Positions 27,244 to 35,841 of a stretch of DNA of 64,000 bases are shown one piece after another. The number at the start of each line of letters is the position of its first letter. The stretch's first letter is position 1. The translations under genes and the position numbers were made by a program. Source of the DNA: Celeribacter persicus (GTDB lineage: Bacteria; Pseudomonadota; Alphaproteobacteria; Rhodobacterales; Rhodobacteraceae). The notes below the pieces were generated by a model. It was given only the letters and a program-made list of their open reading frames with translations, was not told the DNA's origin and searched no databases. The stretch covers positions 124,001 through 188,000 of the forward strand of contig NZ_QAOH01000001.1 of the NCBI RefSeq assembly GCF_003050785.1. The letters are read 5' to 3'.

Positions 27244-27448
27244 GGGCTTGGTCCTTGATGGCGTTGCATTCATTCGCGCAGATGTGACGATAAGTTGATT
27301 CAACAATGCCGCTTTGATCGGGGTCAAATGCGATCGCGGCAAACCGCCTGACATCTGTGCCGCAGTTCCCCGGAAACAATTGAGCCCCCCGGAAAACCGC
27401 GCTACCACATCGGGGCCCCACAACGGGGACAGTGTGAGGGAGACAAAG

Positions 27449-27586
27449 ATGAAACGTGTGATTTTGATCGGCATGACGCTTTTCGCGCTCGCCGCCTGCG
27501 AAACCGTCGAAGGCGCGGGCAAGGACATCTCGAAAGCCGGTCAGGCGATTTCGAGCGCCAGCCGCGACGTGCAATCGAGCATGTGA
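27449..27586 (+). CDS. entericidin-like lipoprotein, copy 1
   Basis: A 45-residue protein with a lipoprotein signal ending in ALAAC (Cys16) and a short mature part with ETVEGAGKDISKAG, the signature of the entericidin EcnA/EcnB family. GAGGGAGACAAAG precedes the ATG. It would be processed by signal peptidase II and lipid-anchored at the envelope. A second, very similar gene of identical length follows 60 bases later. The cellular role of single-type entericidins outside enterics is not established. Confidence 0.88.
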   Translation: MKRVILIGMTLFALAACETVEGAGKDISKAGQAISSASRDVQSSM

Positions 27587-27646
27587 GCGGGAACCGGCAG
27601 GGCGCCGCGCGCGTTACCTCCTCGAATGCAATGCAAGGAGAGTGAC

Positions 27647-27784
27647 ATGAAACGCGTGATGATTTTGGGTGCCATGCTGTTGTCTTTGGCCGCCTGTGAA
27701 ACCATTGAAGGGGCCGGTCAGGATATTTCCAAGGCGGGTTCTGCGATTTCTCAGGAAAGCCGTGAGGTGCAAAGCGAGATGTGA
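27647..27784 (+). CDS. entericidin-like lipoprotein, copy 2
   Basis: Also 45 residues, with lipobox SLAAC and ETIEGAGQDISKAGSA, nearly colinear with copy 1. GCAAGGAGAGTGAC precedes the ATG. The pair arose by tandem duplication; differences are mostly conservative (V/I, K/Q). An intrinsic terminator follows 20 bases after the stop, so both are probably one transcript. Confidence 0.88.
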   Translation: MKRVMILGAMLLSLAACETIEGAGQDISKAGSAISQESREVQSEM

Positions 27785-27805
27785 GTCTACCAGCATACAC
27801 ACTAA

Positions 27806-27836
27806 GACGCCCGCCAAATTGGTGGGCGTTTTTATT
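27806..27836 (+). terminator. intrinsic terminator after the entericidin pair
   Basis: A 9-10 bp stem (27806-27815 with 27821-27830, with G-T pairs), AAATT loop and TTTTTATTT. It marks the left edge of an AT-rich segment. Confidence 0.85.
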
Positions 27837-27935
27837 TGGCGTGACATAGCTGGCACCTAAACCCGAGCTTAGGTGCTTCAGCATCCTTGAGATACATGAT
27901 CAAAGAGAATACGGGCTCCACTCAAGACAATTTTA

Positions 27936-28592
27936 TTGCTTGATATAATTAAGCCGCTTATCGTTGCTGCGAAGATAGAAGGTGTGGCATTGGCGAAAAA
28001 ATTTTTAGCCTCAGTATCAGTTGTACCGCTTTTATATCTGATAGGGTTGTACTTTATCAGCGGCTATTATGGCTTCTTCGGCGTCGAAACCTCCGAGATA
28101 AACATAAGCGTTGAAGAAATTATATCGTTCTCAATAAAAGCGATATTTGCTTTTTCTACAGAAGACGAATTTTTGTGTATCGTGATCGGGCTAGTTATTG
28201 GCACGGCAATTGTCTGGTTATTCCCATGGCTTTTAACAGCTGTAAGCGGTCGAAAGCAAATCCAAACGTTGAGCACACTGCCTACCTTAGTCATATTGGT
28301 ATGCTTTGCATTTCTTACGGCAGTTTTGTTCAACGCTGCGCAGCTAGGCAGAAGCGCTGCAGGAGACAACATTGAAAATTTACCCTTTGTTATGATGCTA
28401 AAACTACCGAACGAACCGGATAAAATTCCCGGCGAAAGCAGAGTTTGGCATGATTGGAGTTCCCTACAGTTTCTAGTGATGACAAACAGTCACACGGTTT
28501 TGGTAGATTACGATGAAGATCAAAAGACGCTGCATACGGTACGGCTCCCAAAAGATGCAGACTTCGCAATATTATCGAGGGTTTACAAATGA
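27936..28592 (+). CDS. hypothetical membrane protein, AT-rich cassette gene 1
   Basis: Up to 218 residues with three hydrophobic segments: about 25-45 (SVVPLLYLIGLYFISGYYG), about 80-100 (FLCIVIGLVIGTAIVWLF) and about 115-135 (LPTLVILVCFAFLTAVLF). A hydrophilic C-terminal domain of about 80 residues follows. There is no ATG start: TTG at 27936 gives the longest form, but TTG at 27990 has a better site (AGAAGG seven bases upstream). Base composition and codon use are clearly more AT-rich than the neighbours, pointing to horizontal origin. It overlaps the next gene by ATGA. I do not recognise a family. Confidence 0.72.
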   Translation: MLDIIKPLIVAAKIEGVALAKKFLASVSVVPLLYLIGLYFISGYYGFFGVETSEINISVEEIISFSIKAIFAFSTEDEFLCIVIGLVIGTAIVWLFPWLLTAVSGRKQIQTLSTLPTLVILVCFAFLTAVLFNAAQLGRSAAGDNIENLPFVMMLKLPNEPDKIPGESRVWHDWSSLQFLVMTNSHTVLVDYDEDQKTLHTVRLPKDADFAILSRVYK

Positions 28593-29170
28593 ACATCTGG
28601 AAGTTCTTCAGCATTATAGCCGTCTTTCTCGCTTGGACCGGAGTATGTGACGCCGACCAAATTGACGAGACACAGCCTCGCCTCACAGATGTCACTATTA
28701 AAGCGGTATTTGTCGAGTTAATGGGAGATTATGCCCGTTTCCCACCTCTGATAGCGCAAGTCATTCAAACAACTCAAACTGAAACTAGTTCTATACTCAA
28801 AGTTAGGGTTTGCGGAAACCTCGGCACAATAATAGACTTATCCGCTAAAGACTATCGCCCTACAAAAGCAAGTTGCAACAAGGGGACAGCGCCAATTGTG
28901 CTCCCAAGTAATCTTTTTACGAGCGCGGGAGCCCCTGCGAACTTCATGTTTCTTCATGGCGAGACATGGAACTCAATTCCGGTAGGCGACCTTTCTTTGA
29001 GCCCCGAGGGCGTTGCAGTATTAAATCTTGAGGGCAAAGAGCATGCACCGCAAATACCCGCGGATATTGTATGGGGCATCGTCCCTTCGAATAACGGTGA
29101 AGTGACAGTCTTCGTAAACCCGTATCTACCCCCCCCCCCCGATGCAGTTGGCTTGGCCCCATCAGATTAA
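28589..29170 (+). CDS. hypothetical exported protein, AT-rich cassette gene 2
   Basis: A 193-residue protein with a signal peptide (MNIWKFFSIIAVFLAWTGVC, cleavage near Ala-Asp at 22-23) and a mature domain with two cysteines (VRVCGN and KASCNK) that could form a disulfide. Its start overlaps the stop of gene 1, so the two are translationally coupled and may form an envelope complex. Near the C-terminus a run of twelve C encodes four prolines; slippage there would change the tail. Base composition is foreign. No family recognised. Confidence 0.75.
   Translation: MNIWKFFSIIAVFLAWTGVCDADQIDETQPRLTDVTIKAVFVELMGDYARFPPLIAQVIQTTQTETSSILKVRVCGNLGTIIDLSAKDYRPTKASCNKGTAPIVLPSNLFTSAGAPANFMFLHGETWNSIPVGDLSLSPEGVAVLNLEGKEHAPQIPADIVWGIVPSNNGEVTVFVNPYLPPPPDAVGLAPSD
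29129..29140 (+). repeat. C12 homopolymer in the coding region
   Basis: Twelve consecutive C near the 3' end of cassette gene 2. It is a candidate slippage site: losing or gaining one base replaces the last eight or so residues and moves the stop into or beyond the downstream hairpin. Confidence 0.6.
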
Positions 29171-29202
29171 CGAAAAGCCCCGCTACAGCAGGGCTTTTCG
29201 TT
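29169..29202. terminator. bidirectional terminator shared by the cassette and lepA
   Basis: A 12-bp perfect stem (29169-29180 with 29191-29202) around a 10-base loop. It contains the stop codon region of both convergent genes: the cassette stop at 29168-29170 and the lepA stop at 29201-29203. Confidence 0.75.
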
Positions 29203-31000
29203 AGTTATCCATTTTCAATGCGCTGATAAACGCTTCCTGCGGGATTTCCACTTTCCCGAACTGGCGCATCTTCTTCTTGCCCGCCTTCTGCTTTTCCAGA
29301 AGTTTCTTCTTCCGGGTGGCGTCGCCGCCGTAGCATTTCGCGGTCACGTCCTTGCGCAGCGCCGAGAGGGTTTCACGCGCGATCACCTTGCCGCCGATGG
29401 CCGCCTGGATCGGGATTTTGAACATGTGGCGGGGGATCAGCTCCTTGAGCTTTTCGCACATCGCCCGCCCCCGCTGTTCGGCGCGGTCGCGGTGGACCAT
29501 CATCGAAAGCGCGTCCACCGGTTCGTCGTTCACGAGAATCTGCATCTTGACGAGGTTGTCCTCGCGATACTCGGTGAACTGATAATCGAAGGAGGCGTAA
29601 CCTTTCGTTACCGATTTGAGCCTATCGTAGAAGTCGAACACAACTTCATTGAGAGGGAGATCGTAAACCACCATCGCGCGGGGGCCCGCATAGGTCAGGT
29701 CAAGCTGGATGCCACGGCGGTCCTGACAGAGTTTGAGCACGTCACCGAGGTATTCGTCGGGCACGAGGATCGTCGCCTTGATCCGCGGCTCCTCAATGTG
29801 ATCGACATAGGTCAGATCGGGCATGTCGGCGGGGTTGTGCAGGTCCTCGACCGAACCGTCCTTCATGTGGACCTTATAGACCACGGAGGGGGCGGTGGTG
29901 ATCAGGTCGAGATCGTATTCGCGCTCCAGACGGTCGCGGATCACTTCGAGGTGCAACAACCCGAGGAAGCCACAACGGAAACCAAAGCCGAGAGCGGCAG
30001 AGGTCTCCATTTCGGAGCTGAACGAGGCGTCGTTCAGTTGCAGTTTCTCGATGGCGTCGCGCAACGCCTCGAAATCGTTGGCATCGACCGGGAAGAGGCC
30101 GCAAAACACCACGGGGATCGAGGGTTTGAAGCCCGGAAGCGGCGCGGCGCAAGGTTTCTTGTCATGGGTGATCGTGTCGCCCACCTTGGTGTCGCGCACC
30201 TGCTTGATCGAAGCGGTAAAGACGCCGATCTCGCCGGGGCCGAGCGACGGAATATCGACCATCTGCGGCTTGAGCACCGAGAGCTTGTCGATCTTGTAGG
30301 TCGCGCCGGTCTGCATCATCTTGATCTGGTCGCCCTTTTTCACCGTGCCGTCGATAACACGGATCATGACGACAACGCCGAGATAGGGATCATACCAACT
30401 GTCGACCAGCATGGCCTTGAGAGGCGCGGTCACGTCACCCTTCGGTGCGGGCAGACGGTTGACGATGGCCTCCAGTACGTCGGGGATGCCGAGACCGGTC
30501 TTGGCGGAGATTTCCACCGCCTCGGAAGCGTCAATGCCGATGACATCCTCGATCTGCTCCTTGACGCGCTCCGGTTCAGCGGCGGGCAGGTCGATCTTGT
30601 TGAGCACCGGGACAATCTCGTGATCGGCGTCGATGGCCTGATAAACGTTGGCGAGCGTCTGCGCTTCCACCCCTTGCGTGGCATCGACGACCAGAAGCGA
30701 ACCCTCGACCGCCTGCATCGACCGGCTGACCTCATAGGCAAAATCGACGTGACCGGGGGTGTCGATCAGGTTGAGAATATAGGTCTCTCCGTCTTTCGCC
30801 GGGTATTCGATCCGCACCGAGTTGGCCTTGATCGTGATGCCGCGCTCGCGCTCGATATCCATGGCGTCGAGCATCTGCTGCTTCATATCGCGCTCGGCCA
30901 CGGTGCCGGTAAGCTGGATCAGCCGGTCGGCAAGGGTCGATTTCCCGTGGTCGATATGGGCCACGATGGAGAAATTGCGGATGTTTTTCAGCTCGGTCAT
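29201..31000 (-). CDS. lepA: elongation factor 4 (back-translocating GTPase)
   Basis: Ribosome-associated translational GTPase. The 599-residue length from the ATG at 31000 ([19 protein letters not shown]) equals the family norm; an upstream extension of the frame is not needed. P-loop [17 protein letters not shown] and NKIDLP GTPase motifs are intact, and the lysine-rich C-terminus ([14 protein letters not shown]) is typical. A DUF3800 gene lies upstream on the same strand with only 90 bases between, which may separate lepA from its ancestral promoter. Confidence 0.97.
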   Translation of the reverse strand: MTELKNIRNFSIVAHIDHGKSTLADRLIQLTGTVAERDMKQQMLDAMDIERERGITIKANSVRIEYPAKDGETYILNLIDTPGHVDFAYEVSRSMQAVEGSLLVVDATQGVEAQTLANVYQAIDADHEIVPVLNKIDLPAAEPERVKEQIEDVIGIDASEAVEISAKTGLGIPDVLEAIVNRLPAPKGDVTAPLKAMLVDSWYDPYLGVVVMIRVIDGTVKKGDQIKMMQTGATYKIDKLSVLKPQMVDIPSLGPGEIGVFTASIKQVRDTKVGDTITHDKKPCAAPLPGFKPSIPVVFCGLFPVDANDFEALRDAIEKLQLNDASFSSEMETSAALGFGFRCGFLGLLHLEVIRDRLEREYDLDLITTAPSVVYKVHMKDGSVEDLHNPADMPDLTYVDHIEEPRIKATILVPDEYLGDVLKLCQDRRGIQLDLTYAGPRAMVVYDLPLNEVVFDFYDRLKSVTKGYASFDYQFTEYREDNLVKMQILVNDEPVDALSMMVHRDRAEQRGRAMCEKLKELIPRHMFKIPIQAAIGGKVIARETLSALRKDVTAKCYGGDATRKKKLLEKQKAGKKKMRQFGKVEIPQEAFISALKMDN

Positions 31001-31090
31001 GAGAGGCCTCAGCGCATGAAGGTTTGGCTGAGTTCTATGCGGGGAAAGGGGGGGAATGGCAAGGGGAAGCAACGAAAGCGTGGCTATGAG

Positions 31091-31924
31091 CTATCGTTTT
31101 TTGATCAGAGCTTCATTGGACTTGTAGAGTTTATTGACCATTTTACTGGTTTCTCCTTTGAGGCTCATATTCACTGGGCCTTTTATAAACTTCAAACCCC
31201 AGTTCGCGATCTGACCAGTGACAGGATCACACCAAAATTTTGGTTTTATTTCTCGAAAATAGCGTTGTTCAGGAATGCCAAAATTCGTTTTTGTTTCAGA
31301 AAGGCTTACGAAAAGTGCATGGGCGACCAAATCAGCCAAGCTGAGCAGCTCGTCGTCATTTTTCCCTACAGCTTCAATCAGCTGAGGATCTATATTCAAA
31401 AGAGTTTTTGAGTTTTCATATTTAGGGTGCGGATCGCTTCTGACCTTCGAAATAAAATTCCGTAATCGTTCGTAATTGTGTTTTCCCTTCTTCTCGAAAA
31501 CGATACAGATATCTTTGGGTTTAATGGCATTGAGTTTAGCAAACTCAGCAACGCGCTCCAAAAGATACTGAGCACATTTATTGTAATAGCTTTCTGCCTG
31601 CTCAGCCCCGGCAATTTCGCTTCTATAGTTTCCAACGGTTTCTTTTTTAGACACGGCTCCAAAAGCGAGAAAATGCAGCCCCTTAGCTGAGCGAGCATAA
31701 TATGATTTTTGCAAGTGGTTTAGTGCCGAACAGTGTAGCGTCCCCTTACCAATACGATCCTTTATCGCTTGCAGTTGCCCTTTGAGATTTTCATGTTCGG
31801 AAGCAACAACAAGCGCACCACCAACGATCAGAAATGGCTCTGAGCCCTTTGAAGAGATATCCGCGCGCACCCTTTCCAAATCTTGGTCGCCGCTCTCATC
31901 AACATAGAAAATATACTTTGCCAT
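31091..31924 (-). CDS. DUF3800 domain-containing protein
   Basis: A 277-residue protein starting MAKYIFYVDESGDQD; the YVDESGD strand and the later Asp in LADLVAHALF are hallmarks of DUF3800, a family with a predicted RNase H-like fold and a frequent presence in phage and mobile regions. The ATG at 31924 fits the family N-terminus; a GTG-type extension adds 7 residues. It is AT-rich compared with lepA and rich in Lys, consistent with recent acquisition. No partner gene is adjacent. Function is unknown; nuclease activity is only suspected from the fold. Confidence 0.85.
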   Translation of the reverse strand: MAKYIFYVDESGDQDLERVRADISSKGSEPFLIVGGALVVASEHENLKGQLQAIKDRIGKGTLHCSALNHLQKSYYARSAKGLHFLAFGAVSKKETVGNYRSEIAGAEQAESYYNKCAQYLLERVAEFAKLNAIKPKDICIVFEKKGKHNYERLRNFISKVRSDPHPKYENSKTLLNIDPQLIEAVGKNDDELLSLADLVAHALFVSLSETKTNFGIPEQRYFREIKPKFWCDPVTGQIANWGLKFIKGPVNMSLKGETSKMVNKLYKSNEALIKKR

Positions 31925-32139
31925 AGGAGCGCCCCCAACAATCACAGCGCAAGAATGCTATGTCATACAATTTCGGGCAACCCTTCGCTCACCTCCCCCT
32001 CCCCATAAAACTCCGTGATTGCCACAGCGCCAAGACTCAGGCATCCTGTCGCGCATAGTCACATCCACGCAGCCTGCGGCATTCAAGCCAGATCGCACCA
32101 TGATCCCAGATGGGCGCGTATGTTGAGAGAGGCAGAGAC

Positions 32140-32457
32140 ATGAAGAGATCCCTTATGGCATTCGCCGTCGCCGCGACCACTGCGACCGCCGCCCTGTCGC
32201 CGATCCCGGCGAGTGCGGGTACGATCGAGCGGGCCTGCATGGCTTCGGATCGGGCCGCGAACAACCGCGCGCTTTGCGGCTGCATCCAACAGGTGGCCGA
32301 TATGACGCTCTCCGGCAAGGACCAGCGTCAGGCCGCGAAGTTCTTCAAGGACCCGCAAAAGGCGCAGGACATTCGTCAGTCGGACAACCGGTCTCATGAG
32401 GAATTCTGGCTGCGTTACAAAGCTTTCGGCCAGGCCGCTGCGCAATATTGCGGATGA
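32140..32457 (+). CDS. small exported protein, Cys-containing
   Basis: A 105-residue protein with a signal peptide (MKRSLMAFAVAATTATAALS, then PASAG) and a mature region with four cysteines (ERACMAS, RALCGCIQ and the terminal YCG). It has no recognisable enzyme motif. AGAGAGGCAGAGAC precedes the ATG. It overlaps the next gene by ATGA, so both are co-translated. Family unknown to me. Confidence 0.8.
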   Translation: MKRSLMAFAVAATTATAALSPIPASAGTIERACMASDRAANNRALCGCIQQVADMTLSGKDQRQAAKFFKDPQKAQDIRQSDNRSHEEFWLRYKAFGQAAAQYCG

Positions 32458-33185
32458 AGGATCGCGGACTCTACCCGCCCCTCAACACCCTCAAACCCGT
32501 CGCTCCCGAAATCTGGCTCGCAGACGGTCCGCCTGTACCATTTTACGGCATGAACTTCCCGACCCGGATGACCGTCATCCGGGTGGCAGGTAAGCTTTGG
32601 GTGCATTCGCCCATCGCGCTTGACGAAAGCCTGTTGGATGAGATGGCCGACCTCGGCCCCATCGGCTGGCTGATCGCGCCCAATCCGATCCATTACGTGT
32701 CGCTGAACGCTTGGGCGAAACGCTTCCCGAAGGCACAGGTCTTTGCCGCGCCGGGAGTGGCAAAACGGGCAAAGAAATTCAACGTGCCGGTGCCACCGCA
32801 TGAGGTTCTGACCGATGTGGCCCCCGAAGGCTACGCATGTGACATCCGACAACGCGTCGTGAAAGGACACAAGTTCCTGCATGAGGTGGTGTTTTTCCAT
32901 GAAAGTTCGAAAACACTCATTCTGACCGATCTCATCGAGAATTTCGAAGCGGAAAAGGTTGGAAAAGTGAAAGCTTTCCTGATGCGATTTGCTGGTATTC
33001 TCGACCCGGACGGCAAGGCCCCTGCGGATATGCGCGCCACCTTCCGCAACAAGGGAAAGGCCCGCGACGTGATCCGGGAGGTGATCTCATGGCAGCCTGA
33101 GCGTGTGATCCTGAGCCACGGGCGGTGGTATCGGGAGAACGGGACCGAAGAATTGAAACGCGCTTTTCGCTGGCTCAGGATCTGA
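32454..33185 (+). CDS. DUF4336 domain-containing protein
   Basis: A 243-residue protein of the DUF4336 type, remotely related to metallo-beta-lactamase folds: APEIWLADGPPVPFYGMNFPTR near the start, NPIHYVSL, the segment FHESSKTLILTDLIENF and the final ILSHGRWYREN. The usual HxHxDH is not present, so classical dinuclear zinc hydrolysis is unlikely. The ATG at 32454 overlaps the preceding stop. It converges with the phosphatase gene, with an 11-base overlap of the 3' ends. Confidence 0.82.
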   Translation: MKDRGLYPPLNTLKPVAPEIWLADGPPVPFYGMNFPTRMTVIRVAGKLWVHSPIALDESLLDEMADLGPIGWLIAPNPIHYVSLNAWAKRFPKAQVFAAPGVAKRAKKFNVPVPPHEVLTDVAPEGYACDIRQRVVKGHKFLHEVVFFHESSKTLILTDLIENFEAEKVGKVKAFLMRFAGILDPDGKAPADMRATFRNKGKARDVIREVISWQPERVILSHGRWYRENGTEELKRAFRWLRI

Positions 33186-33627
33186 GCGTAGCGAGAAGCC
33201 CGGTTGCCGCGGCTTCGATCAGGTCCAGCGCCTCATCGAAATCGCGGGTGTAATAGGGATCGGGCACGACCCGTTCGCCGGTTTGCGGTGCATAGGACAT
33301 CATCAGAGTGACAGGTGTCTCGGAATCCGAGGGACGCAGGCGCTCGATATCGCGCAGGTTCGCCTCATCCATCGCGATAATTAGATCGAAACCCTCGAAA
33401 TCCAAAACCGTGATCTGCCGTGCGCGCAGGGAGGACAGGTCATAGCCGCGTGCAGAAGCCGCCCGCTGCATCGGCCCATAGGGCGGCTCCCCCACATGCC
33501 AGTTGCCGGTCCCCGCACTGTCGACAATCACCGGAAGACGCGCGGCCTGCGCCTTGGCGGCAAACACCGCTTCAGCCGAGGGTGAGCGGCAGATATTACC
33601 GAGACAGACGAAGAGTATTTTCTGCAT
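33175..33627 (-). CDS. low-molecular-weight protein-tyrosine phosphatase
   Basis: A 150-residue enzyme. The P-loop C-x5-R-S is C8LGNICRS near the N-terminus, and the general acid Asp is in VPDPYYTRD near residue 120. The long open frame upstream is non-coding; the ATG at 33627 is the only start matching the family. It is divergent from the sirtuin gene with 77 bases between. It may dephosphorylate Tyr- or Arg-phosphorylated proteins; no bacterial tyrosine kinase is adjacent. Confidence 0.93.
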   Translation of the reverse strand: MQKILFVCLGNICRSPSAEAVFAAKAQAARLPVIVDSAGTGNWHVGEPPYGPMQRAASARGYDLSSLRARQITVLDFEGFDLIIAMDEANLRDIERLRPSDSETPVTLMMSYAPQTGERVVPDPYYTRDFDEALDLIEAAATGLLATLRS

Positions 33628-33704
33628 GGAGGCCCCTTTGCTCCTCAAAGCTACCCTTGCCGGGGCGGCAAGCGCAAGGCAGGGTGAGGAAAAAGGAGAG
33701 CGCG

Positions 33705-34394
33705 ATGAAAGGCGGGATTTTCGTATTGTCCGGCGCGGGGCTTTCGGCGGAAAGCGGGCTGAAGACCTTCCGGGCCGAAGACGGGCTTTGGGAAGATCAC
33801 CCGGTCGAGGACGTGGCAACACCCGAGGCTTTCGCACGCGATCCTGAATTGGTACAGCGATTTTACAACATGCGGCGGGAGCAGGCGGCAAAGGCCGAAC
33901 CGAACCCGGCGCATCGGGCTTTGGCACGGCTGCAGGCGGAGCATGACGCCCCCGTATATCTGGTGACGCAGAACGTCGACGATCTGTTGGAACGCGGCGG
34001 CGCACGGGAGGTGATCCATATGCATGGTGCACTGAAAGACGCGCTTTGTGCCACTTGCGGACATCGCTGGGCGGCTCCGATGGTGATGGATATCAAAGAC
34101 CCCTGCCCCACCTGCGGCACGCCTGCGACACGGCCCGATATCGTGTGGTTCGGGGAAATCCCCTATCACATGGATACCATTCAGGAGGCGCTGGAAGACA
34201 GCGATCTCTTTGTCTCCATTGGCACATCGGGCGTCGTCTACCCGGCGGCAGGGTTTAGCCAGATGGCGCGCAGCCTTGGCATCCGCACCATGGAGCTGAA
34301 CCTCGCGGCCTCTGGCGGTCGGTTCGACGAGGTGCGTGAAGGGCTGGCGAGTGTCGTCGTGCCAGACTGGGTGGCAGAGATTTTGGGCGGCTGA
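33705..34394 (+). CDS. cobB: NAD-dependent protein deacylase (sirtuin, SIRT5/CobB type)
   Basis: A 229-residue sirtuin. GAGLSAESG and TQNVDDL bind NAD, His107 (HMHGAL) is catalytic, and Cys115, Cys118, Cys134 and Cys137 form the zinc site. Tyr54 and Arg57 (FYNMRREQ) match the Tyr/Arg pair that selects negatively charged acyl groups, so desuccinylase activity besides deacetylation is predicted. Lysine acylation is a likely consequence of acyl-CoA rich metabolism, and AMP-forming acyl-CoA synthetases such as PrpE are classical sirtuin targets. AAAAGGAGAGCGCG precedes the ATG. Confidence 0.93.
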   Translation: MKGGIFVLSGAGLSAESGLKTFRAEDGLWEDHPVEDVATPEAFARDPELVQRFYNMRREQAAKAEPNPAHRALARLQAEHDAPVYLVTQNVDDLLERGGAREVIHMHGALKDALCATCGHRWAAPMVMDIKDPCPTCGTPATRPDIVWFGEIPYHMDTIQEALEDSDLFVSIGTSGVVYPAAGFSQMARSLGIRTMELNLAASGGRFDEVREGLASVVVPDWVAEILGG

Positions 34395-34613
34395 GCGGGA
34401 ATGAGTATTTCTGCCAAGAAGAAGCCACATCTCAACCTTGCATTAACCTTGAGCTGATTACGCTTGGCACGCGGTACAGGCGGGAGTGCCGATGACCGCC
34501 CAAGGAGAAGACGCGCCGGTTCGTGTGGCCAGAACCCTTCCGAAGGTCCGTCACAGAACGGAGGATCGGCAACCGGCGCGCACCCTTATGTGTTTTCTTC
34601 TTGGCAAAAATAC

Positions 34614-35165
34614 TCAACGAAACGCCGGACCATGCACCCAGATCGAGAGCGAAAAGCGCTCACCCGAAGTAACGGGTGTCACCCGATGCAGCACGAAGGA
34701 CGGAAAGAGCACGGCGGATCCCCTGACCCGGTTGGCCTCGCGAATATTGGCATCGGGCTGAAGCTCCAGAGCACCGCCGTCATACTCCGCCGGATCGGAC
34801 AGTTGCACCACCATGGTCAGTTTGCGCCGCGACGCCAAAGCGCCCTCACCGATGTCGGAATGCCATGTGAAATGCCCCTGACGTTCGGCACCATAGCGGG
34901 CGACCTGCGGGCTTTCGCCGAACTCGGTGAGCGCGAAATCGAAATGCTCCCGATTGGCCTCCGCGACCAGACGCATGATCCGCTCCATGATCCACTCCCC
35001 GCCCGCGCGCTCATCGAGCCACGCGAGATCGGCACGACGTAGGTTGTGATCGGAACGGTTCTTCACAAGCCCCGCATCGGCAAGCTCTTCCTCACGCGCA
35101 AGCGTGACGATCGCATCACATTCGGCAGGCGAGAAAGCCTCCGGGAACGTATAAACGCTCAACAT
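34614..35165 (-). CDS. 2OG-Fe(II) oxygenase
   Basis: A 183-residue member of the prolyl-4-hydroxylase-like 2-oxoglutarate oxygenases. The iron facial triad is His102 and Asp104 (FTWHSDIGE) with His160 (FVLHRVTPV), and Arg170 (SGERFSLSIW) binds 2-oxoglutarate. The start at 35165 gives MLSVYTFPEAFSPAEC. PKHD-type proteins carry the same C-terminal RVTPVTSGER segment. The substrate is unknown. It is monocistronic. Confidence 0.88.
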   Translation of the reverse strand: MLSVYTFPEAFSPAECDAIVTLAREEELADAGLVKNRSDHNLRRADLAWLDERAGGEWIMERIMRLVAEANREHFDFALTEFGESPQVARYGAERQGHFTWHSDIGEGALASRRKLTMVVQLSDPAEYDGGALELQPDANIREANRVRGSAVLFPSFVLHRVTPVTSGERFSLSIWVHGPAFR

Positions 35166-35259
35166 GATCTGTCTCTTCAACTGTCAAGAAAGGGGCGGGC
35201 CGGGCGGTAATGTCCCGTCTCGCTTACGAGTCATCTAATCCTTTTTGTGAGCCGCGCAA

Positions 35260-35289
35260 GAAAAAAGGCACGCGTCGAAACGCGTGCCT
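35260..35289 (-). terminator. intrinsic terminator after the copper chaperone gene
   Basis: A perfect 10-bp stem (35266-35275 with 35280-35289) with a CGAA loop; on the minus strand it is followed by six T. Confidence 0.9.
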
Positions 35290-35311
35290 GTCATCACATA
35301 TCTGGGTCGGA

Positions 35312-35800
35312 TCAGTTGTTCATCTGGCCATGCTGCATACCAGTACCATCCATCGGCATGGCCGCCTCACCCCGTTCCAGGTCGACCGGAACCTCGACGG
35401 TGATGTCGCCAGCTTTCTCGAAGGTCAGGGTGACGGTCACTGTGTCGCCTTGGTTCATCGGCTGCAACAGCCCCATGAACATGACGTGATCGCCACCACG
35501 GGCCAGCGCATGGGTGCCATGGGCCGGGATTTCAAACCCTTCGGGCACATGCACCATTTTCATGATGCCGTCGCCCATGTCCTTATGGGTATGCAACTCG
35601 GTGATCTTGGAAATGTCGGATGTGGCGTCGATCAGGCGATCGGCCTCGTCACCGGTGTTCTCAATGATGAAAAAGGCTGCCCCCGCGCGGGCCATCATGC
35701 CCGAAGAACGGGCGAAGGGGTCGATGATGTTGATGTCGGCGAAAGCGGGCAGAGCGAAGGCACAGGCGGCAAGCCCGGCCAGAAGGGTGGTTTTGAACAT
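35312..35800 (-). CDS. PCu(A)C copper chaperone
   Basis: A 162-residue periplasmic Cu(I) chaperone for cytochrome oxidase assembly. Signal peptide MFKTTLLAGLAACAFALPAF is cleaved near ADIN. Copper ligands of the family are visible as His70/His72 and Met75/Met80/Met82 (ELHTHKDM, GIMKM), then His105 and Met107 (GGDHVMFMG). The tail is rich in Met and His (MPMDGTGMQHGQM), a second possible copper site. The gene lies 41 bases downstream of a small exported protein, which is probably its operon partner. Confidence 0.93.
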   Translation of the reverse strand: MFKTTLLAGLAACAFALPAFADINIIDPFARSSGMMARAGAAFFIIENTGDEADRLIDATSDISKITELHTHKDMGDGIMKMVHVPEGFEIPAHGTHALARGGDHVMFMGLLQPMNQGDTVTVTLTFEKAGDITVEVPVDLERGEAAMPMDGTGMQHGQMNN

Positions 35801-35841
35801 GTGCAGTCCTTTGGTCGTAGGTCTTTAAAACGAAGGGAACA

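Noticed and set aside
29426-31411. 661-codon plus-strand frame across lepA
   Set aside because: LepA on the minus strand is unambiguous at 599 residues; the opposite frame has low-complexity His/Arg/Asp composition.
32454-33185. DUF4336 protein as an active metallo-beta-lactamase
   Set aside because: The HxHxDH zinc motif of the family is absent, so only the remote fold relation is stated.
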